Shown in pieces: positions 19,414-31,839 of a DNA stretch of 64,000 bases. The translations under genes and the position numbers were made by a program. The DNA lies in NCBI GenBank assembly GCA_026398815.1, contig JAPLSA010000031.1, positions 1 through 64,000 of the forward strand, given 5' to 3'. Numbering within the stretch: position 1 is the first letter of the stretch; every line of letters begins with the position of its first letter. The notes below the pieces were generated by a model. It was given only the letters and a program-made list of their open reading frames with translations. It ran no database searches and was not told where the DNA came from. This DNA is from Gammaproteobacteria bacterium. Its GTDB lineage: Bacteria > Pseudomonadota > Gammaproteobacteria > Nevskiales > Nevskiaceae.

Positions 19414-19728
19414 ATGCACCGAACACGGATCCTGTCGACCGTCGCTGCAATCTCGCTGCTGGCTGGCCTGCCGGTGGCCGCCAACGATCGGAATAGCCCC
19501 GCGACCGCCACCACACCAGCACCCGCGCCGCAGCAGGAAGACGCGTCAGCCCCGCCGGCAGGCTGTGTTCGGGAAACGGGAAGCCGGATCAAGCCGGCCA
19601 AAGGTGCCTGCGGTACCGCAGCAGGCCGCGTTCACGATGCCGGCCAGCTGGAATCGACGGGTGCCTTGTCGGCCGGCGACGCGTTGCGCCGGCTTGATCC
19701 AATGCTGTCCGGGTCACCCGGCCATTGA
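19414..19728 (+). CDS. small secreted protein of unknown function
   Basis: The 104-residue protein has a signal peptide (ending PVAAND), a low-complexity Thr/Ala/Pro stretch, and a C-terminal core (GCVRETGSRIKP...GAC...LESTGALSAGDALRRLDP) with two cysteines that could form a disulfide. Similar short periplasmic proteins are common in Xanthomonadales, but no function is assigned. I prefer the second ATG over 19402 because it starts the signal peptide directly. Confidence 0.65.
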   Translation: MHRTRILSTVAAISLLAGLPVAANDRNSPATATTPAPAPQQEDASAPPAGCVRETGSRIKPAKGACGTAAGRVHDAGQLESTGALSAGDALRRLDPMLSGSPGH

Positions 19729-19744
19729 CGGCCGGAGGCCCCCG

Positions 19745-20128
19745 TCAGTTCAGCACCCGCGGCACGGCCAGCCGGAACGGGCCGATCAGCGCATCGAACG
19801 GCTCGCCGCTGTCGGTGACCATCTGGTAGCTGCCATGCATGGTGCCGACCGGCGTGCCCAGCGGGCAGCCGCTGGTGTACTGGAAGGATTCGCCTGGCGC
19901 GAGCTTCGGCTGCTCGCCGACCACGCCAGGACCGCGCACTTCCTCGGTCTTGCCTTCGCCATTGGTGATGATCCAGTGGCGTGACAGCAGCTGCACCGGC
20001 TCGTCGCCCTCGTTGCGGATCGTCACCTGGTACGCGAACAGGTAATGCGAACGCTGGGGCTCGGACTGCTCGGCGATGTAGCGCGGCGCCACGATCACCC
20101 GCACGCCGCGCGTCAGGGTGTCGGTCAC
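19745..20128 (-). CDS. apaG: ApaG (CorD) protein
   Basis: The 127-residue ApaG/DUF525 fibronectin-like fold protein is associated with Co2+/Mg2+ homeostasis and Ap4A levels. Conserved segments are YLFAYQVTI, RHWIITNGEGK and FQYTSGCPLGTPVGTMHGSYQM. The start is a GTG overlapping the sufT stop by 4 nt; the longer ORF-track version runs into sufT and is not supported. Confidence 0.95.
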   Translation of the reverse strand: MTDTLTRGVRVIVAPRYIAEQSEPQRSHYLFAYQVTIRNEGDEPVQLLSRHWIITNGEGKTEEVRGPGVVGEQPKLAPGESFQYTSGCPLGTPVGTMHGSYQMVTDSGEPFDALIGPFRLAVPRVLN

Positions 20129-20676
20129 AGGAAGCCCGCCTGCAGCTTGGCCGAGTCCGACATCATTTCCTGCGACCACGGCGGGTCGAAGGTCAGCTCG
20201 ACCTCCGCTTCGCGTACGCCCGGCACCTGCATCGCCTTGGTCTTGACGTCGCTGACCAGCACGTCGCCCATGCCGCAGCCAGGCGCGGTCAAGGTCATCA
20301 CCACACGCAGCTTCCAGCCGTTGTCCTTGGCCGGCTCGAGGCGGCTGTCGTAGATCAGACCCAGTTCAACGATGTTGATCGGGATTTCCGGGTCATAGAC
20401 GGTTTCCAGCTGGCGGCGCACGGCAGCGGCAACTTCTTCCTCGCTGGCGTCGGCGGCCAGCACCACCTCATCGGTGGGCTGGAAGCCGAGCGCGTCGGCA
20501 TCCTTGCCGTCGATCCGGAACAGATGACCCTGCACTTCGACGGTGTAGCTGCCGCCGAGCGCCTGGGTGATCGTGGCATCGGCACCGGTCGGCAGTTCGA
20601 CGCGGGTTCCGGCCGGGATCAGCACGCCGATCACGTCGCGCGTCAGCGAGACCGTCTGGTGGTTGTAGTACGACAT
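20125..20676 (-). CDS. sufT: Fe-S cluster assembly protein SufT
   Basis: The 183-residue protein has the N-terminal SufT extension and a C-terminal MIP18/DUF59 domain. The latter shows VYDPEIPINIVELGLIYD and the conserved cysteine motif TAPGCGMGD. SufT helps in Fe-S cluster maturation or transfer under high demand. It is coupled to apaG by a 4-nt overlap. Confidence 0.9.
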   Translation of the reverse strand: MSYYNHQTVSLTRDVIGVLIPAGTRVELPTGADATITQALGGSYTVEVQGHLFRIDGKDADALGFQPTDEVVLAADASEEEVAAAVRRQLETVYDPEIPINIVELGLIYDSRLEPAKDNGWKLRVVMTLTAPGCGMGDVLVSDVKTKAMQVPGVREAEVELTFDPPWSQEMMSDSAKLQAGFL

Positions 20677-20840
20677 GAGAACGCAATGATCCGCCTGGCG
20701 AATGAATCCGCCAGTCTAGCGGCTGCGGCGAACGCTGGATATTCGGCAGCGGCCGCCGGGCCAGGCAAAGGGACCGGGTTGTCGGGACCGGGGAATGGCG
20801 GCAGGATGCCGCTCCGCCTCGCGCAAGGTCCGCCTCGCCC

Positions 20841-21581
20841 ATGAACAAGCTTCTCGTCGCCACTGCCGCCGCGCTGCTGGCCGGCAGTCTGTCCGCACCC
20901 GCCCTTGCTTCCGATCATCTGCCGGACCGCCGCTCGGTCAATGTCAGCGGTCGCGGCGAAGTGGCGGTGACGCCCGACCGCGCGCGCATCTCGATGCAGG
21001 TCGAAACCACCAAGCTGGACCTGCGTGCCGCGCAGACCGACGTCGGCCGGATCGTCAAGGACTACCTGGCCCAGCTGAAAGCGCTCGGCATCGCCGAGGC
21101 CGACATTTCCACTGCCGGCCTGAGCATCCAGCCGGAGTACGACTACAGCGCAAAGGGCGGTCGCAAGTTCCTCGGCTACCACCTGACCCGCGGCATCGAA
21201 GTGGTGGTGCGCGATCTCGACAAGATCGGCGACGTGCTGCTGAAGGCGACCACGGCCGGCATCAACAACGTGTCCGATCCGCAGCTGGAGTCCTCGAAGG
21301 CCGAGGCGCTCGGTCGCGACGCGCTGGCCAAGGCCGCCGAAGATGCCCGTGCCAAGGCCAAGGTGCTGGCCGATGCACTCGGCGCCAAGCTGGGCGCGGT
21401 ACACACGCTGAACGCCAATGCCGAGTACATCCCGGCGCCGCAGATGCAGAAGGCGCGCTTCGCGGTGATGGCCTCGGCCGACGCCGCGCCGGAATCCGGC
21501 AACGAGGCACTCGGCTTTTCGGCCGGGCAGATCCGCTACAGCGCCACGGTCAACGCCGATTTCGACCTCGTGGCGCCCTGA
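20841..21581 (+). CDS. SIMPL-domain (DUF541) periplasmic protein
   Basis: The 246-residue protein has a signal peptide (ending PALASD) followed by a full SIMPL domain: VNVSGRGEVAVTPDRA at its start, a central helical stretch rich in Ala/Lys, and IRYSATVNADFDLV at the end. DUF541 proteins are linked to oxidative-stress tolerance, but the mechanism is unknown. It is divergent from sufT. Confidence 0.88.
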   Translation: MNKLLVATAAALLAGSLSAPALASDHLPDRRSVNVSGRGEVAVTPDRARISMQVETTKLDLRAAQTDVGRIVKDYLAQLKALGIAEADISTAGLSIQPEYDYSAKGGRKFLGYHLTRGIEVVVRDLDKIGDVLLKATTAGINNVSDPQLESSKAEALGRDALAKAAEDARAKAKVLADALGAKLGAVHTLNANAEYIPAPQMQKARFAVMASADAAPESGNEALGFSAGQIRYSATVNADFDLVAP

Positions 21582-21669
21582 ACGCCCCGGACGCAGTGCG
21601 GTTTCACGGCGCGGATGAAATAATCGCGGCCTTTTTCGCGACTTCCGCGCCTTTCACGAAGACCTTGCC

Positions 21670-22182
21670 GTGTCCGACTCTGCACTGAAGCCTGCGCCGC
21701 TGGTGGGCGTGATCATGGGTTCCCGCTCCGACTGGGAGACGATGGAACACGCGGCGCGGACGCTCGGCGAGCTGGGTATTCCGTACGAAACCCGGGTGGT
21801 CTCCGCGCATCGCACGCCCGACCTGCTGTTCGATTACGCCGCCTCGGCCGCCGATCGCGGCCTGAAGGTGATCATTGCCGGTGCCGGCGGCGCCGCCCAC
21901 CTGCCGGGCATGGCGGCCTCGAAGACGCGGCTGCCGGTGCTCGGCGTGCCGGTGCAGTCGCGGATGCTGTCCGGCGTCGACTCCCTGCTGTCGATCGTGC
22001 AGATGCCGGCCGGCATTCCCGTGGCCACCCTGGCGATCGGCACCGCCGGTGCCACCAATGCCGCGCTGCTGGCCTGCGCGATTCTCGGTGCCTTCGAACC
22101 CGCCTATGCCGCGAAGCTCGATGCCTTCCGCGCCGCACAGACCGCCAAGGTGCTGAACGACGGCGCGCTGCCGCTGCCCTGA
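21670..22182 (+). CDS. purE: N5-carboxyaminoimidazole ribonucleotide mutase
   Basis: PurE converts N5-CAIR to CAIR in purine synthesis. The 170-residue protein has the class I motifs [16 protein letters not shown] and [12 protein letters not shown]. The start is a GTG without an obvious Shine-Dalgarno. purK follows after 12 nt, so the two form an operon. Confidence 0.97.
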   Translation: MSDSALKPAPLVGVIMGSRSDWETMEHAARTLGELGIPYETRVVSAHRTPDLLFDYAASAADRGLKVIIAGAGGAAHLPGMAASKTRLPVLGVPVQSRMLSGVDSLLSIVQMPAGIPVATLAIGTAGATNAALLACAILGAFEPAYAAKLDAFRAAQTAKVLNDGALPLP

Positions 22183-22194
22183 CCGAACCCGACC

Positions 22195-23295
22195 ATGAAG
22201 ACCGGACTGAAGATCGGCGTGCTCGGCGCCGGCCAGCTGGGGCGCATGCTGGCGCTGGCCGGCTACCCGCTGGACATCGATTTCGTGTTTCTCGATCCGG
22301 CGACCGAGGCCTGCGCCGCGCCGCTTGGCGAGCACATCCACGCCGATTACGGCGATGACGCCGCGCTTGCCGAGTTCTGCTCGCGGGTGGATCTGGCGAC
22401 TTTCGAATTCGAGAACGTGCCGAACGCCGCCGCCGAACTGGTGGCCGCACGGGTTCCGCTGCATCCGGGCCCGAAGGCGCTGACCGCCGGCCAGGACCGG
22501 CTGTCGGAAAAGGCGCTGTTCCGCTCGCTCGGCATTCCGGTACCGACTCACGCTGCCGTCGACAGCCGCGAGGGCCTGACCGCCGCCGTCGCCATCACCG
22601 GCCTGCCGGCGGTGCTCAAGACCCGGCGCATGGGCTACGACGGCAAGGGTCAGGCGGTGCTGCGCTCGCCAGAAGATCTTGATGCCGCCTGGCAGGCGAT
22701 CGGCGGTCAACCGTTGATCCTGGAGGCCTTCGTGCCGTTCGAGCGCGAGGTGTCCTGCCTGGCCGTGCGTTCGGCGAGCGGCGAAATGGTGTTCTACCCG
22801 CTGGTCGAGAACGTCCACCGCGCCGGCATCCTGCGCACCGCCACGCCGACCGTGAACGATCCGCTGCAGACGCAAGGCGAGGATTACGCGCGCCGGGTGG
22901 CCGAGCATCTCGACTACGTCGGCGTGCTCGCCTTCGAGTTCTTCGTCGCCGGCGGCCAGCTGATCGCCAACGAGATCGCGCCCCGCGTCCACAACTCCGG
23001 GCACTGGACCATCGAGGGCGCAGAGACCTCGCAGTTCGAGAATCATTTGCGGGCGATTGCCGGCCTGCCGCTGGGTTCGACCGAGCTGCGCGGCGCATCG
23101 GTGATGGTCAACTACATCGGGCTGGCGCCGGACACCGAAGCGGCCAGCCGCCTGACCGGCGTGCACACCCATCTCTACGGCAAGACGCCGAAGCCGCAGC
23201 GCAAGATCGGCCACGCCACCGTGACCGCCGCCGATGCCGCCACGCTCAAGGCCCGCGTCGCAGCGCTGCTGGCGATCCTGCCGGACGGCGGCTGA
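22195..23295 (+). CDS. purK: N5-carboxyaminoimidazole ribonucleotide synthase
   Basis: This ATP-grasp enzyme makes N5-CAIR from AIR, bicarbonate and ATP, the substrate of PurE. The 366-residue protein has an N-terminal GxGQLGRML nucleotide-like fold, LKTRRMGYDGKGQ in the ATP-grasp core, EIAPRVHNSGHWT with the metal ligands, and a small C-terminal domain. Confidence 0.97.
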   Translation: MKTGLKIGVLGAGQLGRMLALAGYPLDIDFVFLDPATEACAAPLGEHIHADYGDDAALAEFCSRVDLATFEFENVPNAAAELVAARVPLHPGPKALTAGQDRLSEKALFRSLGIPVPTHAAVDSREGLTAAVAITGLPAVLKTRRMGYDGKGQAVLRSPEDLDAAWQAIGGQPLILEAFVPFEREVSCLAVRSASGEMVFYPLVENVHRAGILRTATPTVNDPLQTQGEDYARRVAEHLDYVGVLAFEFFVAGGQLIANEIAPRVHNSGHWTIEGAETSQFENHLRAIAGLPLGSTELRGASVMVNYIGLAPDTEAASRLTGVHTHLYGKTPKPQRKIGHATVTAADAATLKARVAALLAILPDGG

Positions 23296-23328
23296 CGATT
23301 CGCATCGCCAGCCGCCGGTCTCGGCAGG

Positions 23329-24381
23329 TCAGACCGGTGTGGCCAGCAGCTCGTTGAGCGCCGCGTCGATCTGCGGCGCGTAGCCCGGATCGGCGCCGAA
23401 TAGCGCCAGATGGCCGTCGATCGACTGGATCGGCCGGAACACAGCACCCGGAATCAGCGCCGCTTCGCGTTCGCAGTCGATCGGCGGGAAGAACATGTCG
23501 GTGGTGATCGGCATCACGTAGGTCTTGGCCTTGATCCGGCCCAGCGCGGCGGCCAGATCGCCGCCGGTGTGGCGGCTGACATCGCCGTTGCGCCATTTCC
23601 AGGCCATGGCCAGCAGCGCGTTCGGGTCCATGACGCCAAAGAAGCCGTTCATGAAATTGGTGACGAAGTCATCGAGCGACGAGAAGCCGAGCGCCGCCAT
23701 CCGGCCCTGGGCGTAGAACTCGGTGCTCCAGCCCATCACCGCCCACAGCTTCGCGTGGCGGCGCAGGCCGTCGCGCACCTCCATGTTCGAGGCGTACCAG
23801 CCGCCGTTGAAGCCCGGATCGGAGGTGATCGCATCGGTCAGCGTGTCGGCATAGGCCTGATCGTGGATGGTGTTCTTGGCGGTGCCGGCCAGCGGCGCGG
23901 CGCGCTTGACCATGTCCGGATAGCGGACCGCCCATTCGTAGGTCTGCTGCGCCCCCATCGAACCGCCGGTGACCAGCGCCAGCTGGGTGATGCCGAACTT
24001 CTCGGTCAGCAGGCGGTGCTGGGCACGGACGTCGTCGCCGATCCGCACTTTCGGGAAGTTGGCCATGCCGGCCGGAAACGGCGTGTTGTGCGGCGATGAC
24101 GACAGGCCATTACCGATCTGGTTGGCGATGACGATGAAGTACTTCGCCGGGTCCAGCGCCCGGCCGGGGCCGGTGTAGACCTGCTCCATGATCTTCGAGG
24201 TGCCGGAGAACCAGGTGGTGATCAGGATGGCGTTGTCCTTCGCCGCGTTGAGCGTGCCGAAGGTCGCGTAGGCCAGCTGGCAGCCGCGGATCGTGCCGCC
24301 TTCCTCAAGCGTGAAGTTGCCGAGGTCGTAGGTGTCATACGGGCCATGCACGGCCTGCGAGTAGTACGGGTTGTCGATCAT
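23329..24381 (-). CDS. MetX-like alpha/beta hydrolase (homoserine acetyltransferase family)
   Basis: The 350-residue alpha/beta hydrolase has the MetX-family layout: nucleophile GGSMGAQQ (Ser141), late Asp in PITTDMFFPP, and His in GHLALFG. True homoserine acetyltransferases are closer to 370-380 residues. This member belongs to a shorter group often labelled only alpha/beta fold hydrolase, so substrate and reaction are open. I start at MIDNPYY, preceded by a strong GGAGG; the ORF-track start lies 27 codons upstream. Confidence 0.8.
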   Translation of the reverse strand: MIDNPYYSQAVHGPYDTYDLGNFTLEEGGTIRGCQLAYATFGTLNAAKDNAILITTWFSGTSKIMEQVYTGPGRALDPAKYFIVIANQIGNGLSSSPHNTPFPAGMANFPKVRIGDDVRAQHRLLTEKFGITQLALVTGGSMGAQQTYEWAVRYPDMVKRAAPLAGTAKNTIHDQAYADTLTDAITSDPGFNGGWYASNMEVRDGLRRHAKLWAVMGWSTEFYAQGRMAALGFSSLDDFVTNFMNGFFGVMDPNALLAMAWKWRNGDVSRHTGGDLAAALGRIKAKTYVMPITTDMFFPPIDCEREAALIPGAVFRPIQSIDGHLALFGADPGYAPQIDAALNELLATPV

Positions 24382-24525
24382 CTGGCGCTCCTCCTGCGGG
24401 TTCTGGTGCGTGTCCCTGGTGGCTGCGAGCCTAGCCGAGTGCGGCGGCCCGTCGGGCATCATTCGCGGGCGCTAGGGTTCGCCCGCGCACCGCTGGCGCT
24501 GCCGCGATCTGCTAGCGTCGCCGCC

Positions 24526-25491
24526 GTGAAAAAGACCGTCTTCATCACCGACTACCCGTGGCCGGAACTCGATTACGAGCACCGCCAGCTCGAAGCCGCC
24601 GGCCTGCGCGTGGTCGCCGGCCGCTCGGCGGCACTGCCCGGGCACGAGATCGACGCGATCGCCGCGCGCGAACACCCGCAGGCGATCATGACCTGCTGGG
24701 CGCAGGTCTCGGCAACCGCAATCGGCCATTGCCGCGATCTGGCGATCGTCGCCCGTTACGGTGTCGGCCTCGACAACATCGCGCTCGATGCCGCCTGGGC
24801 CGCCGGGGCGAGAGTCACCAACGTGCCGGACTACTGCGTCGAGGAAGTGTCCGACCACGCGGTGGCGATGCTGCTGGCCTGGTCGCGCGGCATCGTGCAG
24901 TGGGATCGCGAGGTCAAGCGCGGCCTCTGGGACCCGGCGCTGGCGCGGCTGAAGCGCACGCGCGGGCTGACCGTGGGTCTGGTCGGCTACGGCCGCGCCG
25001 GCCGGCTGGTGGCGCGCAAGCTGAGCGGCTGGGGGTTGCGGGTGATCGCCTGTGGCCGCACGCCGCCGACCGGCGAAGACGCCGCGCGCGTCGAGTGGAT
25101 GAGCCTCGATGCGCTGCTGCCGCAGGCCGATGCGGTGATCGCGCTGCTGCCACTGTCGCCGGCCACCGCCAACCTGTTCGATGCCGCCCGCTTCGCCCAG
25201 ATGAAGCGCGGCGCACTGTTCGTCAATGTCAGCCGAGGCGGGCTGGTCGACAACGCGGCGCTGCTCGATGCGCTGGATGCCGGCCAGCTCGATACCGCCG
25301 CGCTCGACGTGATCGCCGGCGAGCCGAATCCGCCGGCAACCGTCACCGCCCATCCCCGGGTGATTGCCACGCCGCACATCGCGTTCTCCAGCCCGGATGC
25401 GATCCAGGAACTGCGCGAGCGCACCGTCGACGAGGTGTTGCGGGCGTTCCGGGGCGAGCCGGCGCGAGTGCTGGTACCGCGCCCGGCCTGA
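24526..25491 (+). CDS. D-2-hydroxyacid dehydrogenase family protein
   Basis: The 321-residue NAD-dependent dehydrogenase has the Rossmann motif GLVGYGRAG and the catalytic set Arg (NVSRGGLVD), Glu (GEPNPP) and His (TPHIAF). It resembles the C-terminal-binding-protein/phosphoglycerate-dehydrogenase-like branch (CWAQVSA, ARYGVGLDNI). The substrate is unknown. The GTG start is at the beginning of the conserved fold; the frame's upstream extension covers the neighbouring promoter region. Confidence 0.85.
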   Translation: MKKTVFITDYPWPELDYEHRQLEAAGLRVVAGRSAALPGHEIDAIAAREHPQAIMTCWAQVSATAIGHCRDLAIVARYGVGLDNIALDAAWAAGARVTNVPDYCVEEVSDHAVAMLLAWSRGIVQWDREVKRGLWDPALARLKRTRGLTVGLVGYGRAGRLVARKLSGWGLRVIACGRTPPTGEDAARVEWMSLDALLPQADAVIALLPLSPATANLFDAARFAQMKRGALFVNVSRGGLVDNAALLDALDAGQLDTAALDVIAGEPNPPATVTAHPRVIATPHIAFSSPDAIQELRERTVDEVLRAFRGEPARVLVPRPA

Positions 25492-25496
25492 AGGAT

Positions 25497-26246
25497 TCAG
25501 CCGCGCCGCAGGTAGTTGGCGTTCTCCGCCCACAGCGCGCGGTAGCACTCGGCGGCGTAGCTGGACGGTTCGCTGACCTCCAGCGGCGCCCGGGCCTCGC
25601 CCATGCGCTCGACCAACGCGGCGTACGGAATCACCGCCGCGCAGACATCCTTCATCGCCTTCGGCGGCTGCTCGATCAGGCCGCGATGCAGGCCGCGGCG
25701 GCGGTCGGCCATCGACCAGAACGGCCGCAGGCGGGCTCTGGGCAGCTCGTTGGCCTTGAAGTAGTCGATCAGGGTCATCAGCGCGCGCAGGCTCAGGTGC
25801 GTCGGCACAGTCGGCACCAGGATGCGGTCGGCAGCGGCAAAGATGTTGTCGGCAAGGTGCGACAGGCTCGGCGGACAGTCGAGCACCACCAGGCTGTACT
25901 GCTCCGACAGCGGCTCGATCAGCGTGCGCAGGCGGTCATGGCTGTTGTCGTCCTTGCGCAGCCAGACGTCGAGATGCCGGCTGTCCAGATCGGCCGGGAT
26001 CAGGTGCAGGTGGTCGTACGGCGTTTCGACGATGCGGCGACCGATCGGCGATGTGCCCCGCCATACGGTCTTGTCCGGCGCCCTGGCGGCCTCACCACCC
26101 TGCAGGTACCAGCTCGCCGCGCCCTGCGGGTCGAGATCCCACAGCAGCGTGTGCAGGCCGCTCTGGGCCGCCAGATAGGCGAGGTTGACGGCGGCGGCGG
26201 TCTTGCCGACGCCGCCCTTCAGGTTGTAGATCGCCAGTGTTTTCAT
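25497..26246 (-). CDS. orphan ParA-family ATPase
   Basis: The 249-residue ParA/MinD ATPase has the deviant Walker A KGGVGKT (10-16), switch-like DLDPQGAASW and Walker B VVLDCPP. No parB lies beside it, so it may position another cargo or act alone, and it is not evidently the chromosomal ParA of the parS sites near dnaA. Its GGGAGAA Shine-Dalgarno, 6 nt before the ATG by its GGAG core, is wholly inside a perfect 13-bp hairpin (26251-26283). Confidence 0.9.
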   Translation of the reverse strand: MKTLAIYNLKGGVGKTAAAVNLAYLAAQSGLHTLLWDLDPQGAASWYLQGGEAARAPDKTVWRGTSPIGRRIVETPYDHLHLIPADLDSRHLDVWLRKDDNSHDRLRTLIEPLSEQYSLVVLDCPPSLSHLADNIFAAADRILVPTVPTHLSLRALMTLIDYFKANELPRARLRPFWSMADRRRGLHRGLIEQPPKAMKDVCAAVIPYAALVERMGEARAPLEVSEPSSYAAECYRALWAENANYLRRG

Positions 26247-26250
26247 CGAC

Positions 26251-26283
26251 TTCTCCCGGCCCGCAGGCCACGGGCCGGGAGAA
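26251..26283 (-). promoter_or_regulatory. perfect 13-bp hairpin enclosing the parA ribosome binding site
   Basis: TTCTCCCGGCCCG and its exact complement CGGGCCGGGAGAA are separated by 7 nt. On the minus strand the 3' arm contains GGAG, ending 6 nt before the parA ATG, so folding would hide the ribosome binding site. It may also act as a terminator stem for the upstream dehydrogenase gene, although no T-tract follows. Confidence 0.6.
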
Positions 26284-26331
26284 TGTCCCGCAGATCGGGC
26301 GGCCGATCAATGGCTGCGTCGCGCCGGCCGC

Positions 26332-28194
26332 TCAGTACTTCTGGATATGGGTTGCCACAGCGGCAACGGCAGCCTCGTCGAGCGGCGCCGGGTACAGCTT
26401 GGGCATCTTGCTCGACGGGTTCTTGATCCATTCGATGGTCCTGGCGAGGCCGAGCCGGGTCGACACACCCTTCAGCGAAGGGCCGACGCCGCCTTCGGCA
26501 TTGGCGCCATGGCAGGCCGAACAGACGCTGCTGTAGATCGCGGCACCCATGCCGCCACTGCCGGGCGACGTTCCGGCCGACGAGGTCAGCGATGCGCTGC
26601 CCTGACCGCCCAGCTTGTAGAGGATCAGCGTCGGCGAGCCGCTGACGCCGAAAGTCAGCCGCGACACGTTGCCGGAAGTCGAGGCGACGTACTGGGTGCC
26701 GCCGAGTGCGTAGCTGATGACACCGCCGGCCACCGCGCCGCCGGTCTGCGTCTTGTACAGCAGCTTGCCCGTGGCGCTGTCCAGCGCCAGGAAATTGCCG
26801 GCCATGTCGCCCGTGAAGATCACGCCACCGGCGCTCGGCGTCACCCCGGCCACCACCGGGCCGTCGGCCTTGTAGCTCCAGCGGATCTTGCCGTTGTCCG
26901 GGTCCACCGCGTGGACCCAGCCGTAGGACTCGTCATCCATCTTCCAGTCGCCGCCGAGCATGAACTGGCCGGGAATGAAGTCCTTCTGCGGCTTCGGTGT
27001 GATCGTCGAGCACCAGTCAACGACGCCGACGACGATCGCCTTGTTCTTCACATCGAACGCCGGCCCGTTCCATTCGACCCCGCCCAGCACGCCGGGACAG
27101 GTGCGCAGGCCGGCAGCGATCGGCCGCACGCCTTCGTTTTCGATGCGGGCGATCGGCGTGTCGAACACACGCTTGCGGGTTTCGCGGTTGACGCCGTACA
27201 GGTGGCCATTCTTCGAGCCGATGGCGGCGATCGGATGGCCCTTGCTGTCGTGGTAGAGCATCGGCGCGGCGCCGAGATCGAGATCGTGGCCGTCGTTGGA
27301 GACGATCTGGTGGTACCACTTCAGTGCGCCGGTGCGGGCATCGAGCACCAGCATGCTGTCGGTGTACAGGTTCTTGCCGGGGCGATGGCCGGGCAGGATG
27401 TCCGGCGCCGGATTGCCGACCGGCACAAACACTTCGCCGGTCGACATGTCGATCGAGTAGTGGGTCCACGAGCCGCCGCCGCCGTAACGGGCGGTGCCGC
27501 GCTCGTGCCAGGTCTCCGCTCCCGGCTCCTTGCCGCGCGGAATGGTGTTGAAGCGCCAGACCTCGCGGCCGCTGTCCTGTTCGTAGGCCATGATCCGGCC
27601 TCTGACGCCCCAGTCGCTGCCGGCGCTACCGATGATCAGCAGGCCCTGCCAGACGATCGGCGCTGCGCTGAAGAACTCGCCCTGCAGCGGATCGCCGACC
27701 TGCTGCTGCCACAGGGTCTTGCCGGTCGCGGCCTCGATCGCCAGCAGGCGGCCATCGGAAGTGCCGCGGAACAGCTTGCCGTTGGCGTAGGCCACGCCGC
27801 GATTGACCGGGAACACTTCCGGCTGCTCCGGCGTGTAGTGATGGCGCCAGCGCTGCGCGCAGTTGGTGGCGTCAAGCGCGATCGTGTCGTGCGCGGTGGT
27901 CAGGTACAGCACGCCATCGAGCTGCACCAGGCCGGTGTGCAGCGAACCGCTGCCGTCAAGCTTGATCCGGCAGTGCTCGGCCAGCTGGCCGGCATTGGCC
28001 GGCGTGATCTGGCCGACGTGGGCGTAGCGTTGTCCGTCGGCAGTGCCGTTGTAGCTCAGCCAGCGGGTGTCGGCGACTTCGGCTGCGCCTGCGGCATCAC
28101 CGCCTGCCGGTCCGGCGGCCGATGCCGCGAGGCTGACGATAGCGACCGGAAACAGCACGATCGCGCGCCGCAGCGCGCCGGGCACAGGGTTCAT
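26332..28194 (-). CDS. PQQ-dependent quinohaemoprotein dehydrogenase
   Basis: The 620-residue periplasmic enzyme oxidises an alcohol or similar substrate. It has a signal peptide (ending SAAG) and an eight-bladed PQQ propeller with WLSYNGTADGQRY at the start. Typical segments are GSAGSDWGVRGR, GGGGSWT and DGHDLDLGAAP (candidate catalytic Asp). A C-terminal cytochrome c domain carries CSACH. No adjacent Cys-Cys pair is present, unlike methanol and many ethanol dehydrogenases. Substrate unknown. Confidence 0.88.
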   Translation of the reverse strand: MNPVPGALRRAIVLFPVAIVSLAASAAGPAGGDAAGAAEVADTRWLSYNGTADGQRYAHVGQITPANAGQLAEHCRIKLDGSGSLHTGLVQLDGVLYLTTAHDTIALDATNCAQRWRHHYTPEQPEVFPVNRGVAYANGKLFRGTSDGRLLAIEAATGKTLWQQQVGDPLQGEFFSAAPIVWQGLLIIGSAGSDWGVRGRIMAYEQDSGREVWRFNTIPRGKEPGAETWHERGTARYGGGGSWTHYSIDMSTGEVFVPVGNPAPDILPGHRPGKNLYTDSMLVLDARTGALKWYHQIVSNDGHDLDLGAAPMLYHDSKGHPIAAIGSKNGHLYGVNRETRKRVFDTPIARIENEGVRPIAAGLRTCPGVLGGVEWNGPAFDVKNKAIVVGVVDWCSTITPKPQKDFIPGQFMLGGDWKMDDESYGWVHAVDPDNGKIRWSYKADGPVVAGVTPSAGGVIFTGDMAGNFLALDSATGKLLYKTQTGGAVAGGVISYALGGTQYVASTSGNVSRLTFGVSGSPTLILYKLGGQGSASLTSSAGTSPGSGGMGAAIYSSVCSACHGANAEGGVGPSLKGVSTRLGLARTIEWIKNPSSKMPKLYPAPLDEAAVAAVATHIQKY

Positions 28195-28318
28195 CGGTTT
28201 CTCCTCGTCTGGGTCTTGTACGCCGCAGCTTCGAGGCTGCGGTCACCCTGACTCTAAGACGGGAGCCGGACCTGCCGTAAGCGCGGGCAGGCCCGCGCTG
28301 CGGTGGCGCGCAGTGGCG

Positions 28319-31815
<3,497 letters not shown>

Positions 31816-31839
31816 GGCCTGGTACCACCGGCGATCGGA

